A stretch of 64,000 nucleotides of DNA from Lachnospiraceae bacterium UBA1759 (GTDB lineage: Bacteria; Bacillota; Clostridia; Lachnospirales; Lachnospiraceae). Shown in pieces: positions 1 through 7,655 of the stretch. The notes beneath the pieces were generated by a model. That model was not told the origin of the DNA, ran no database searches, and saw only the letters and a program-made list of their open reading frames with translations. Both the position numbers and the translations under genes were made by a program. The stretch's first letter is position 1. Each line of letters opens with the position of its first letter. Location of the stretch: the NCBI GenBank assembly GCA_002315555.1, contig DCHF01000055.1, positions 81,652 to 145,651 of the forward strand, in the 5' to 3' direction.

Positions 1-254
1 ACATACTTTTCATCTTCCTTGACCATGTCACAGGTAACGGTGACATCGTTGTAGGAAAGACCGGCCTGGAACATCATGCCCTTTGCGGTCATGGACATGC
101 AGCCCGCGAGGCCTGCGGCCAGCAGCTGGCTCGGAGAGAGGCGTTCGGCATCGCCCCGGCTGGACGAGTTGACGATGACGGAGCGGCCCTTTTCATCGAC
201 CAGTCTGGTGATGTACGGCTGGTGTTCTTCGGGAATGGAAATGGAAGTGATCAT
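1..254 (-). CDS. OsmC/Ohr family protein, C-terminus cut by window edge
   Basis: The first 84 residues of an OsmC-family protein are visible; the rest lies beyond base 1. OsmC/Ohr proteins are cytoplasmic Cys-based thiol peroxidases that detoxify organic hydroperoxides. The visible part includes the typical segment LSPSQLLAAGLAGCMSM (about residues 42-58), whose Cys is the usual first peroxidatic cysteine. The start is the ATG at 254, with AAAGGAA just upstream. The second conserved Cys would be off the window, so peroxidase activity cannot be confirmed. It has its own promoter (368-396). Confidence 0.85.
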   Translation of the reverse strand, partial: MITSISIPEEHQPYITRLVDEKGRSVIVNSSSRGDAERLSPSQLLAAGLAGCMSMTAKGMMFQAGLSYNDVTVTCDMVKEDEKY

Positions 255-367
255 GTTGGAATTCCTTTCTTTTTGATCTTACCGGCCTTTTCAAGCCGGA
301 TGCAGTATATGATGAACAGGATCGTGATCAGGCCCGGAAGCGAGCCGGTGGAATCACCCACGGCGGT

Positions 368-396
368 ATTATACTCCCAGGACGGGTTTTTCTCAA
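368..396 (-). promoter_or_regulatory. Sigma-A type promoter for the OsmC gene
   Basis: On the minus strand TTGAGA (391-396), a 17-bp spacer and TATAAT (368-373) form a near-consensus promoter. It would give a leader of about 105 nt before the OsmC start. Confidence 0.7.
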
Positions 397-415
397 TTGC
401 TTTTAACGGAACTTA

Positions 416-444
416 TTCACAAACGATGCGGGATGTGTTATGAT
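416..444 (+). promoter_or_regulatory. Promoter for the PAP2-like gene
   Basis: TTCACA (416-421), 17 bp, then TATGAT (439-444) preceded by TGT, giving an extended -10. It diverges from and partly faces the OsmC promoter. Confidence 0.6.
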
Positions 445-489
445 GAACAGACCGGCAGCAGTATAATGCGGCCGGAAAGGGGGAGCAGA

Positions 490-954
490 GTGCCTCAGTT
501 TTTAACTTCTTTATTTTCAAACCAACTGCTGATGTGCGGCCTTGTGAGCTGGGCCGTCGGACAGGTGCTGAAGACGATCATCAATGCGTTCGTCACAAAA
601 AAGTGGGATTTCATGCGCCTGATCGGTGACGGCGGCATGCCGAGCTGCCACTCCGCAACGGTGACCTCCATGGCGACCTACAGCGCGCTGCTCTATGGTC
701 TGGGGTCCAATCAGTTTGCCATCCTCGCGATCCTCGCGATCATCGTTATGCATGACGCGATGGGTGTCCGCCTGGAGACCGGAAAGCAGGCAAAGGTCCT
801 GAATGAGCTCATTGAGATCTTCAGTATCGACCCGGAGAAGCCGCTTACCGAGGAGAAGCTGAAGGAATTTGTGGGTCATACCCCGCTTCAGGTGTTCTTC
901 GGTGCACTGCTCGGATTTGTCATGGCCTTTGTGTTCTTTGGGCTGAGTCGTTGA
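490..954 (+). CDS. Divergent PAP2 family membrane protein (DUF212/YuiD-like)
   Basis: A protein of about 154 residues of the divergent PAP2 (acid phosphatase/haloperoxidase-related) family; the cellular substrate is unknown. Visible hallmarks are GDGGMPSCHSATVTS (the GGMPSSHSA-type motif), the second motif VMHDAMGVRLETGKQA and a closing GHTP motif, with hydrophobic segments near the N-terminus, in the middle and at the C-terminus. I place the start at the GTG at 490 because AAAGGGGGAG sits 5-8 nt upstream; an in-frame ATG at 466 and an upstream TTG have no such site. Single-gene unit between its own promoter and a terminator. Confidence 0.85.
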   Translation: MPQFLTSLFSNQLLMCGLVSWAVGQVLKTIINAFVTKKWDFMRLIGDGGMPSCHSATVTSMATYSALLYGLGSNQFAILAILAIIVMHDAMGVRLETGKQAKVLNELIEIFSIDPEKPLTEEKLKEFVGHTPLQVFFGALLGFVMAFVFFGLSR

Positions 955-966
955 TATAGAATAAAA

Positions 967-992
967 AACCGCTCCGTTTCCGGAGCGGTTTT
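967..992 (+). terminator. Intrinsic terminator after the PAP2-like gene
   Basis: A 10-bp perfect stem (967-976 with 981-990, loop TTTC) followed by Ts. Because the fucosidase ends just beyond it on the other strand and an A run precedes the stem, it can serve both directions. Confidence 0.85.
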
Positions 993-1018
993 GTGTTTCA
1001 ACAGGTAAAGGAATGTGT

Positions 1019-2068
1019 TCACAGTCCCCGGTAGATCCGTTCGGCCTCCCTTAAGATCTCGGTGCTTTTCACCGGGAAGCGGCCGAGGGCATCGGGTCCG
1101 ACGTTCAGCAGGTAGTTGATGCCGAGGTCATTCAGCTTCTTACGGTATGCGGCGACGGTCTCCGGGCTCTTCCAGTTGTGATCGAACGAGCAGAAGCCCC
1201 AGGTGTTGTTCAGCGTGGCAGCCGTTTCATAGAGGCCGTACGGGGACGGCTTGAAGCCGCAGATGTCGTTCATGTCCGCGGATTGCGGGGCATTGATATC
1301 ATCGGGCCGATGGTCGGGGATCTCGTTATCGCCCAGGGAAACGTAGTCGTACGCGCCGTTTCCGAGGCGGGAATTGATCAGGCAGTTGGGCTGATGCTTT
1401 TTCACAAGGTCAAAGAGCCTGCGGCTTTCGTCATTGGAAATGGTCATCGGGACATCGAACCAGATCAGACAGAGGTCACCGTAGTTCGTCAGGATCTCTT
1501 CCACCTGAGGATAGATCTTGCGTTCAAAGCATTCGGAAAAATTCTTTCCGGCCTTATCGGTGAAGTCCCAGCTGTTGCACCAGGTGACACCGGAGCAGGG
1601 GATGTGGTCGGATAAATAACCGCCGCCGTTCTTTTCGTGCCAGTCCAGGTCCTGGGAATAGTAGAGGCCGAATTTCAGGCCGTATTTGTAGCAGGCTTCG
1701 GACAGTTCGCCGATGATGTCGCGGCCAAAGGGAGTGGCATCGACCACGTTGTACTTATCGACTCTGGAATGGAACAGCGCAAAGCCGTCGTGATGCTTGC
1801 TGGTGACGACCATGTACTTCATGCCGCTGTCGAGCGCGCATTTGACCCATTCTTCGGCATTGAAGAAGATCGGATTGAAGGCACTTGCGAGCTTTTCATA
1901 CTCACGGACCGGGATCGCCAGATTGGCCATCGCCCATTCCGCATATTCGCAGCGGATCCGCGTGTTGTTCCATTCGCCGCCCAGCAGGGAGTACAGTCCC
2001 CAGTGGATCATCATTCCGTAGCCGGCTTCTTTGTACCAGGTGCGCATTTCTTCAGGTGATTTGATCAT
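1019..2068 (-). CDS. Alpha-L-fucosidase, GH29
   Basis: A 349-residue glycoside hydrolase family 29 enzyme that removes terminal L-fucose by a retaining mechanism. GH29 features visible are MMIHWGLYS near residue 19, MVVTSKHHDGFALF at 86-99 and the nucleophile motif LIWFD, with Asp205 as the likely nucleophile. There is no signal peptide, so the enzyme is cytoplasmic and would act on imported oligosaccharides. At about 350 residues it is the short catalytic-domain-only form, without the C-terminal beta-sandwich of longer members. Start is the ATG at 2068, with GGAG 6 nt upstream; a TTG 12 nt upstream overlaps that site and is unlikely. Own promoter at 2098-2126. Confidence 0.92.
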   Translation of the reverse strand: MIKSPEEMRTWYKEAGYGMMIHWGLYSLLGGEWNNTRIRCEYAEWAMANLAIPVREYEKLASAFNPIFFNAEEWVKCALDSGMKYMVVTSKHHDGFALFHSRVDKYNVVDATPFGRDIIGELSEACYKYGLKFGLYYSQDLDWHEKNGGGYLSDHIPCSGVTWCNSWDFTDKAGKNFSECFERKIYPQVEEILTNYGDLCLIWFDVPMTISNDESRRLFDLVKKHQPNCLINSRLGNGAYDYVSLGDNEIPDHRPDDINAPQSADMNDICGFKPSPYGLYETAATLNNTWGFCSFDHNWKSPETVAAYRKKLNDLGINYLLNVGPDALGRFPVKSTEILREAERIYRGL

Positions 2069-2097
2069 GTGAGTCTCCAATGTAAAATGATGGGACC

Positions 2098-2126
2098 ATT
2101 ATAGTACCGATACCCGCGGATTTCAA
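2098..2126 (-). promoter_or_regulatory. Promoter for the fucosidase
   Basis: TTGAAA (2121-2126), a 17-bp spacer and TATAAT (2098-2103) on the minus strand, about 30 bp upstream of the start codon. Confidence 0.75.
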
Positions 2127-2142
2127 GACGGCGCGTCTGACG

Positions 2143-2181
2143 CCATAGTCTATTTTGCTCCGGGAGCAAAATAGACTATGG
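2143..2181. repeat. Perfect 19-bp-arm palindrome between divergent promoters
   Basis: Bases 2143-2161 and 2163-2181 are exact reverse complements around the single base 2162. The palindrome sits between the -35 elements of the fucosidase (ends 2126) and mntP (starts 2200). It lacks a U run, so it is not a normal terminator. It could be an operator, a cruciform, or the trace of a small mobile repeat. Confidence 0.85.
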
Positions 2182-2199
2182 TTATTTGCGCGTGAACTG

Positions 2200-2228
2200 T
2201 TGATTTTTTGGGCTGCTTCATATAAAAT
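2200..2228 (+). promoter_or_regulatory. Promoter for mntP
   Basis: TTGATT (2200-2205), 17 bp, TAAAAT (2223-2228). The leader to the mntP start is only about 20 nt, so there is no room for a yybP-ykoY manganese riboswitch, which often precedes mntP. Confidence 0.6.
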
Positions 2229-2256
2229 GAATCTTTACGTATATAAGGAGTTTACA

Positions 2257-2844
2257 ATGAATATCGATTTTATTTTCATTCTGAACAGTGTGCTTTTCGG
2301 TATCGGTCTCGCGATGGATGCGTTCTCCGTATCGCTCGCAAACGGCCTGAATGAGCCGAAGATGAAGAAGAACCGTATGGCATTGATCGCGGGAACTTTT
2401 GCAGGCTTCCAGATCGCGATGCCGCTCATCGGTTGGCTGTGCGTGCGCACGATCGCGAATATTTTCACCTCCTTCCGGAAATTCATTCCGTGGATCGCGC
2501 TGATCCTTCTGTTGTACATCGGCGGTAAGATGCTGATCGAAGGTATCCGCAACAAGGAAGAGGATGAAGAGGCGGCAGCGGTCGGCCTCGGTGCGTTGAT
2601 GGTGCAGGGCATCGCAACATCCATCGATGCGCTTTCCGTCGGCTTTACCATCGCGCAGTATCACCTGATCGCAGCGCTCACGGAGTCGCTGATCATCGGA
2701 GTCGTGACGTTCGGCATCTGCATCGCCGGTCTGATCATCGGTAAGAAATTCGGAACAAAGCTGAAAAACAAAGCGGCGATCCTGGGTGGCTGTATCCTGA
2801 TCGCGATCGGTCTGGAGATCTTTATCAAGGGCGTATTTTTCTAA
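2257..2844 (+). CDS. mntP: MntP-type manganese efflux pump
   Basis: A 195-residue inner-membrane protein of the MntP family, which exports Mn(II). The two internally repeated halves are visible: GLAMDAFSVSLANGL (about 17-31) and a second ATSIDALSVGFTIAQ, each with the metal-binding Asp-Ala pair, plus about six hydrophobic segments. The short polar loop with EEDEEA is the usual central loop. The start is the ATG at 2257 with AAGGAG 8 nt upstream. It lies 15 bp upstream of a Ca/Na antiporter gene and is probably cotranscribed with it, which would make a small cation-homeostasis operon. Confidence 0.92.
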   Translation: MNIDFIFILNSVLFGIGLAMDAFSVSLANGLNEPKMKKNRMALIAGTFAGFQIAMPLIGWLCVRTIANIFTSFRKFIPWIALILLLYIGGKMLIEGIRNKEEDEEAAAVGLGALMVQGIATSIDALSVGFTIAQYHLIAALTESLIIGVVTFGICIAGLIIGKKFGTKLKNKAAILGGCILIAIGLEIFIKGVFF

Positions 2845-2859
2845 GGAGGTCTTTTCCCA

Positions 2860-3828
2860 ATGTGGTTAACGGTACTTTTGTTTGTCATCGGTCTGTTATG
2901 TCTGATCAAGGGCGGTGACTGGTTCGTGGACGGTGCGTCCGGACTGGCACACAGACTGCATATTCCGGAACTGATCATCGGCGCGACCATTGTGTCCATC
3001 GGTACAACACTTCCGGAGGTCATGGTCTCATCCACGGCAGCGGTCCAGGGCAACAGCGGTATTGCGTACGGTAATGCCATCGGTTCGGTCATCTGCAACA
3101 CAGCGCTGATCTCTGCGCTCACCATTGCGATCCGTCCGTCCAAGGTCGATCCAAAATCCTTCCGCACCCCGGTCATTTTCTTCTTCGGGGCAGCGGCCCT
3201 GTACTGCGTGGGAGCGTATGTATTCGGCCGTTTTGAGCGTTGGATGGGCGTTATTATGCTGGTCGTTTTTGTGGCGTACATGCTGCTTACCATTTATAAC
3301 GGAAAGAAGCATCCGGATGAAGTGGAAGCGGATGATGACGAGGGCGCCAAGGACCTTCCGCTTTGGAAGGAGCTGGTAGCGCTTGTGGTCGGCGCGGCCC
3401 TGATTGCTGTCGGCGCACGGCTTCTTGTTGATAACGGTACGCTGATCGCGGAAGCGCTCGGTGTTCCGGATTCTGTTATCGCTGTAACGTTTGTTGCGCT
3501 CGGTACGTCGCTTCCGGAGCTTGTGACCGCAGTCACGGCGCTGGCAAAGGGACACAGCGCGCTGTCACTCGGAAACATCGTCGGCGCAAACCTGTTCAAC
3601 CTGGTACTTGTTACCGGCTGCGCAACGGCGCTTCGCCCGTTCGATGTTCCGGCGGAAAAGCTGCTTATGGGACGTAATGCATCCCTTGTGCTGGACATTC
3701 CGCTGATGATCCTGGTCATGGCCTTCATGACGCTGCCGGCGCTGAAGCGCGGCAAGCTGGCACGTGTACAGGGTATCGTTTTATTGTGTGTATATGTAGC
3801 ATATATTGCATTCCAGTTCTTCTTCTGA
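2860..3828 (+). CDS. Calcium/sodium antiporter, CaCA family (YrbG-like)
   Basis: A 322-residue cation/Ca exchanger with the two inverted repeats expected of the family. Each alpha-repeat is visible as ATIVSIGTTLPEVMVSS (residues about 45-61) and VTFVALGTSLPELVTA, with about ten membrane segments and an acidic central loop (DEVEADDDEGAKD). It would exchange Ca (or another divalent cation) for Na or H across the cytoplasmic membrane. A ribosome site AAGGAGG begins at the mntP stop codon, so the two genes are coupled. Confidence 0.9.
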   Translation: MWLTVLLFVIGLLCLIKGGDWFVDGASGLAHRLHIPELIIGATIVSIGTTLPEVMVSSTAAVQGNSGIAYGNAIGSVICNTALISALTIAIRPSKVDPKSFRTPVIFFFGAAALYCVGAYVFGRFERWMGVIMLVVFVAYMLLTIYNGKKHPDEVEADDDEGAKDLPLWKELVALVVGAALIAVGARLLVDNGTLIAEALGVPDSVIAVTFVALGTSLPELVTAVTALAKGHSALSLGNIVGANLFNLVLVTGCATALRPFDVPAEKLLMGRNASLVLDIPLMILVMAFMTLPALKRGKLARVQGIVLLCVYVAYIAFQFFF

Positions 3829-3840
3829 TAAGAGGACGGA

Positions 3841-3877
3841 AAAAGGCGGTGGGGCCGAGTGCCTCACCGCCTTTTTT
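3841..3877 (+). terminator. Terminator of the mntP operon
   Basis: The stem GGCGGTG...CACCGCC, extended by A/T pairs and closing G-C/G-U pairs, is followed by six Ts. Confidence 0.85.
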
Positions 3878-3926
3878 CTTTTCCCGGCCTCGCTTCCGGC
3901 CGGCTGCTTTCTGTCAACGTATGGTT

Positions 3927-4577
3927 TTATCTCCGGCCGCGTCTTCTGTGATCCTCCTTGATCTCCTCCGCCCAATCGGGGGAGAGTGCTTTGCCGCAGC
4001 GCATTCCGGACACGGCTCTTGAAATGACGCTGTAATTCAGCTGCGTGCCTTCGGAGTCGGCGTTGTAATTGACCGCGCGTTCGCGGGAGATGCCAAAGCC
4101 CTCGGCCGTTTTCACAGCGTCGATGTTGGCTCCCAGGAAGAGGAACTCCCAACCCTTGTCCTTTTGCATGGTCTCGATCATTTTCCGGACCTCCTTCGCG
4201 CCGTATCTGCGGCTCGCGTTCTCCATCCCGTCCGTGGTGATGATGAAGACCGTATGCTCCGGCACATCCTCTTCCCGGATATACTTATGAACATTGGCGA
4301 TGTGATGCACCGCACCGCCGATGGCATCGAGCAGTGCCGTACATCCGCGCACAACGTACTGGCGGTCATTCATCGGCTCGATCCTGTCAAGTGGTACCCG
4401 GTCATAGATCACATCGGACACATCATCGAACAGCACGCAGGAAACGAGTGCCTCGCCATCCTCCTTTTTCTGCTTTTCGATCATGGCGTTGAATCCACCG
4501 ATGGTATCGGCCTCCAGCCCGTGCATGGACCCGCTGCGGTCCAGAATGAATACGATCTCCGTTAAATTCTTTTTCAT
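3927..4577 (-). CDS. VWA-domain protein with intact MIDAS motif
   Basis: A 216-residue cytoplasmic protein consisting mainly of one von Willebrand A domain. The metal-ion-dependent adhesion site is present: DRSGS at residues 13-17, a Thr in GCTALLD and the Asp of TTDGMEN. There is no signal peptide or membrane segment. Such stand-alone VWA proteins bind partner proteins through Mg; the partner is unknown here. The tail is basic (HRRRGRR). Start ATG 4577 with GGAGG 8 nt upstream. No TerD, MoxR ATPase or other VWA partner is adjacent, so no function is assigned. Confidence 0.85.
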   Translation of the reverse strand: MKKNLTEIVFILDRSGSMHGLEADTIGGFNAMIEKQKKEDGEALVSCVLFDDVSDVIYDRVPLDRIEPMNDRQYVVRGCTALLDAIGGAVHHIANVHKYIREEDVPEHTVFIITTDGMENASRRYGAKEVRKMIETMQKDKGWEFLFLGANIDAVKTAEGFGISRERAVNYNADSEGTQLNYSVISRAVSGMRCGKALSPDWAEEIKEDHRRRGRR

Positions 4578-4773
4578 GAAAGTACCTCCTGTATGAAAAT
4601 GTTGTTTGGTTTCCCTGTTACAGCTTGAGTATAGCGCGTATCCGAAAGAAAAAGGTCACCCGCCGGGGGACCTTTTCCGGGGATGAAACGGAGGTGTTTC
4701 GTGAGACGGCGCAGCTTTTTTGGAGCGCCGCCGCAAATTCACGAAATTTCGCGCGCCTTTTCACGCTTTGTGC

Positions 4774-4779
4774 TATAAT
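4774..4779 (+). promoter_or_regulatory. Extended -10 element for the phosphofructokinase gene
   Basis: TGCTATAAT with TATAAT at 4774-4779; no convincing -35 at 17 bp. The transcript would have a leader of about 25 nt. Confidence 0.5.
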
Positions 4780-4810
4780 GGAACCATCATCAGAAAACGG
4801 AGGCTTCCTC

Positions 4811-5719
4811 ATGATCTACACAGTGACACTCAATCCGGGCATCGACTACAATCTAACGGCCAATTCCATGGAATACGGCAAGACGAACCGCTGTCACGAC
4901 GAATACTTTGTTCCGGGCGGAAAGGGCCTGAATGTTTCCGTCATTCTTTCAAAGTTTGACGAACCCACCACCGCCTTCGGTTTTGTTTCGGGATTTACCG
5001 GACAGGAACTGATCCGGATGATGGAGGAAATGAATGTTCCCTGTGATTTTGTGGACGTGGAGGAGGGGTTCACCCGCATCAATGTCAAAGTCGCGTTCGG
5101 TAAGATCACCGAATATAACGGCGCAGGAATCAGCTTGAAAGAAGAGCATATCAAGGAGCTGGAGGAGAAAATCGCCGCATTGACGGAGGAGGACATGCTG
5201 ATCATGTCCGGCAGTATCCCGAAAGGCGCGGACAGCGGTATTTACGCACGTCTGATGGCTGCAACGAAGGCGAAGACCGTTCTTGACACCTCCGGCGAGG
5301 CGCTGATCAAGGGCCTCCCGTATCACCCGTTTTTGATCAAACCGAACGATGAGGAGATCGCCGCGTTTTCAGACGGCCCCATCACCGGTATGGACGATAT
5401 GATCGCCACCGCACGTAAGCTGCAGGCTGCCGGCGCGGAAAATGTCATGGTCTCCCTGGGGGCCGACGGCGCATTCCTTGTCGCCTCCGATGGCAATGTC
5501 TACAGCGCTGCGCCGCCGCGCGTGACGGAGGATCTTCCGTTAAACAGCGTAGCCGCCGGTGATTCCATGCTGGGCGGTTTCATCCACGCATGGCATCAGA
5601 CGCCGGAGGACTTTGAAGAGATCCTGAAATTCAGCGTGGCAACGGGAACGGCCGCCGCTTTCAGCCGGTGGATCCCGGAAGCGGAGTTTGCTTACAGACT
5701 CTATGATCGCATGCAATAA
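4811..5719 (+). CDS. fruK: 1-phosphofructokinase, PfkB family
   Basis: A 302-residue ribokinase-fold sugar-phosphate kinase. The N-terminal TVTLNPGIDYNL and GGKGLNVS (near residue 37) mark the phosphofructokinase/tagatose-6-P kinase branch. The catalytic region is AAGDSMLGGF (Asp is the base), and SGSIPKG is also typical. It phosphorylates fructose-1-P to fructose-1,6-bisphosphate. The usual partners, fruR and the fructose PTS gene fruA, are missing on both sides, so the substrate could also be tagatose-6-phosphate. Start ATG 4811 with GGAGG 7 nt upstream; longer reading in the same frame has no ribosome site. Confidence 0.85.
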   Translation: MIYTVTLNPGIDYNLTANSMEYGKTNRCHDEYFVPGGKGLNVSVILSKFDEPTTAFGFVSGFTGQELIRMMEEMNVPCDFVDVEEGFTRINVKVAFGKITEYNGAGISLKEEHIKELEEKIAALTEEDMLIMSGSIPKGADSGIYARLMAATKAKTVLDTSGEALIKGLPYHPFLIKPNDEEIAAFSDGPITGMDDMIATARKLQAAGAENVMVSLGADGAFLVASDGNVYSAAPPRVTEDLPLNSVAAGDSMLGGFIHAWHQTPEDFEEILKFSVATGTAAAFSRWIPEAEFAYRLYDRMQ

Positions 5720-5732
5720 GACAATAAAAAAT

Positions 5733-5764
5733 CCCGGTCCGAAAAGTTATCGGACCGGGTTATT
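5733..5764 (+). terminator. Terminator after fruK
   Basis: A 10-bp GC-rich stem (5733-5742 with 5750-5759) followed by TTATTT. From here to the lacI start at 6217 I see no gene, only the regulatory sites listed next. Confidence 0.8.
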
Positions 5765-5940
5765 TAATTGGATCGGGAATCTGCCGTCCGGCGATCTGCG
5801 ATCCTTACACCCGGCAAAAAGAGGAGAGAGGAAAAACCGGATGCTGTATATGGGATCCCGTGGCTGTTACGCCCGGGTGAGTAAGTCTTTCTTTACAATA
5901 CACAGTATAGAGGCAGTTTGTGAAATCCAAATATCGAAAA

Positions 5941-5954
5941 TGAAAACGTTTTTT
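5941..5954. promoter_or_regulatory. LacI/CcpA-type operator (cre-like)
   Basis: TGAAAACGTTTTTT contains the perfect palindrome AAAACGTTTT with central CG, as in LacI-family and cre sites. It lies about 65 bp upstream of the lacI promoter. The 3' half departs from the cre consensus (TT instead of CA). Confidence 0.4.
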
Positions 5955-5965
5955 TAACAAAAAAA

Positions 5966-6002
5966 GGGTTTGTTCATTTTCTGTTCATAATTTAACAAAC
6001 CC
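5966..6002 (-). terminator. Hairpin with U run on the minus strand
   Basis: GGGTTTGTT (5966-5974) pairs with AACAAACCC (5994-6002). Read on the minus strand the stem is followed by a run of Ts, as in a terminator. No minus-strand gene lies upstream of it, so it may insulate lacI from antisense transcription. Confidence 0.4.
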
Positions 6003-6010
6003 CTTGTTTA

Positions 6011-6068
6011 TTGTTGCCTTGACAAAAACCTTGAAAAACCTTATGTTTTTAACGTGTTAAGGCAACAA
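6011..6068. promoter_or_regulatory. Operator pair bracketing the lacI promoter
   Basis: TTGTTGCCTT (6011-6020) and its exact reverse complement AAGGCAACAA (6059-6068) lie 48 bp apart start to start. The same pair with the same spacing recurs at 7428-7485. The left site overlaps the -35 element (6019-6024), and the right site covers the likely transcription start. This suggests autoregulation, probably by the adjacent LacI protein. Confidence 0.6.
6019..6047 (+). promoter_or_regulatory. Promoter for the LacI regulator
   Basis: TTGACA (6019-6024), 17 bp, TATGTT (6042-6047). It lies inside the 6011-6068 operator pair, giving a leader of about 160 nt. Confidence 0.6.
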
Positions 6069-6216
6069 ACGGATAATTTGATGTCTAAAGTGCCTTAATA
6101 TGTTCCGAAAATTCGTGAATTCGTGAACTTGAAATTTAAATTTGCGGAAGTGATAATGAAAACGGTATTTCCGGAAAGATACGGGGCGAACAGCTTCGGA
6201 TAAACAGGAGGCGTTC

Positions 6217-7212
6217 ATGGCACGCGGGAAAAAAATCACATGCGAAGAGATCGCGGCACATTTTAATCTGAATAAGTCTACGGTCAGCCGCGCGCTGTCC
6301 GGAAAGGGCAGTATGCGCGATGAGCTGCGGCGCGAGATCGTGGAGTATGCGCAGAAGGAAGGCTACATCACCGCGGTGGAAAAGAAGAGTGCGGTGCGGT
6401 CGCAGAACATTGCGGTCGTGCTCCCGCGCAACCTGATCCAGAATTCCGCGTTCTTTGCGGAGAGCCTGATGGGAATCGTCGAATGCGTGTCGCTTCAGAG
6501 CTACGATGTGATCGTGGCCCTGGAGGAGGGTAACACGCTGACGCAGTTGACGGAGCTCGTGGAAAACAACAAGTGTGACGGTGTCATTCTGCTGCAGGTC
6601 TATGAGCAGGATGTTCAGACGCAGTATCTTGCGCGGCAGGGAATGCCTTTTATTGCCGTGGGCACGATCCCCGAGGATTGTTATCAGATCGACAGCGATA
6701 TGCGGTTTGCCGCACGCGAACTGGTCAGAGGACTTCTGGCCAAAGGCCGGAAGCGGATCGGGTACATCGGCGGACGCAGAAATTTTACGGTCAATAAACG
6801 CCGTTACCGCGGATATGAGCAGGCCCTTGAAGAGCAGATGATCACGGTCGATCCGGACATCGTTTTTCATGACGTGGAGTCGGGCATTCAGATCCGTTAT
6901 GCAGTCGAGCGCATTTTGAAGAATAAATGCGACTGCATCATCTGCGGCGACGATATCCTTTCGCTCGGTGCGTTCAAGGTCCTTGTGGAAGAGGGCATTC
7001 ACGTTCCGACGGAAATGTGGATCGCAAGCCTTTACGACAGCACGTACACGGAACTGAATAATCCGCCCATCACCGCAGTCTCGGTCAATGCCCGCATGAC
7101 GAGCTTCCATGCAGCGCAGCTTCTTATGGACATCATCGGCGGGAAGACGGTCGAAAAGCGTACCAAGGTGAAAGCCGACATCTGTATGCGGAGATCCACG
7201 GACGACCGCTGA
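6217..7212 (+). CDS. LacI-family transcriptional regulator
   Basis: A 331-residue repressor of the LacI/GalR family. An N-terminal helix-turn-helix (residues 8-32: TCEEIAAHFNLNKSTVSRAL) is followed by the hinge region, then a periplasmic-binding-protein-like effector domain (from about 62, IAVVLPRNL) with the usual GRKRIGYIGG and RYRGYEQAL segments. It is predicted to be cytoplasmic and to sense a sugar. It directly precedes, in the same direction, a sugar ABC transporter and GH2 operon, and matching inverted repeats are found at both promoters, so I infer that it controls both. Start ATG 6217 with AGGAGG upstream. Confidence 0.9.
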   Translation: MARGKKITCEEIAAHFNLNKSTVSRALSGKGSMRDELRREIVEYAQKEGYITAVEKKSAVRSQNIAVVLPRNLIQNSAFFAESLMGIVECVSLQSYDVIVALEEGNTLTQLTELVENNKCDGVILLQVYEQDVQTQYLARQGMPFIAVGTIPEDCYQIDSDMRFAARELVRGLLAKGRKRIGYIGGRRNFTVNKRRYRGYEQALEEQMITVDPDIVFHDVESGIQIRYAVERILKNKCDCIICGDDILSLGAFKVLVEEGIHVPTEMWIASLYDSTYTELNNPPITAVSVNARMTSFHAAQLLMDIIGGKTVEKRTKVKADICMRRSTDDR

Positions 7213-7250
7213 CCGCAGAACTTCATAAACGGTCATTTATGGGACAACAA

Positions 7251-7260
7251 AAGGCAACAT
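7251..7260. promoter_or_regulatory. Partial third copy of the operator half-site
   Basis: AAGGCAACAT matches the right half-site AAGGCAACAA at 9 of 10 bases, directly after the lacI stop. No matching left half was found nearby. Confidence 0.3.
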
Positions 7261-7278
7261 AAAGCAACAAAAAGCAAT

Positions 7279-7403
7279 AAAATAGCCGGAACGATCCGGA
7301 AACCGGTTGGATCTCCCGCGTAAAACGGGCAACGAAAGCGTGAAGCACACGAAAATTTCGTTTTATTCAACTAAAGGTTCGGGGTTCGTTCCGGCTATTT
7401 TTT
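7279..7403 (+). ncRNA. Structured RNA or long-stem terminator between lacI and the ABC operon
   Basis: Bases 7281-7294 pair exactly with 7386-7399 (14 bp, up to 16 with flanking A-T), enclosing 91 nt and followed by a U run to 7403. Inside are further small stems: CCGG-AAA-CCGG, CCCG...CGGG, CGTG-AAGCA-CACG and CGAAA-A-TTTCG. This is more elaborate than a normal terminator. It could be the end of the lacI mRNA or an independent small RNA; I do not recognise a known riboswitch class. Confidence 0.45.
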
Positions 7404-7427
7404 GTGCAGAGTGCCATATGCTGATTT

Positions 7428-7485
7428 TTGTTGCCTTGCACAAATCTATATTTTAAGCCGTTTTTTGAATATCTCAAGGCAACAA
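7428..7485. promoter_or_regulatory. Second copy of the 48-bp-spaced operator pair
   Basis: TTGTTGCCTT (7428-7437) and AAGGCAACAA (7476-7485), with the same arms and 48-bp spacing as at 6011-6068. Here the pair lies 60-120 bp upstream of the best promoter, so it may act by looping or activation. Confidence 0.6.
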
Positions 7486-7546
7486 ATATGATATATCAAT
7501 AGGCACTATGCTCAAAAACCACCTGAAAAACTGTCAGTTTGCAAAC

Positions 7547-7575
7547 TTGAAAAGAGCAATGCGAATTTATATAGT
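7547..7575 (+). promoter_or_regulatory. Promoter of the sugar ABC transporter operon
   Basis: TTGAAA (7547-7552), 17 bp, TATAGT (7570-7575), about 80 bp before the first permease start. Confidence 0.65.
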
Positions 7576-7655
7576 GTATATAAGCAAAACAGTTTTCATT
7601 CCGTGGTTTATTCTTTGATTTTTACATAAACTGCGAATTGGATCCGGAGGGAAAA

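Noticed and set aside
5688..5957. Open frame after fruK
   Set aside because: It overlaps the fruK end and its terminator, has no ribosome site and no protein-like pattern.
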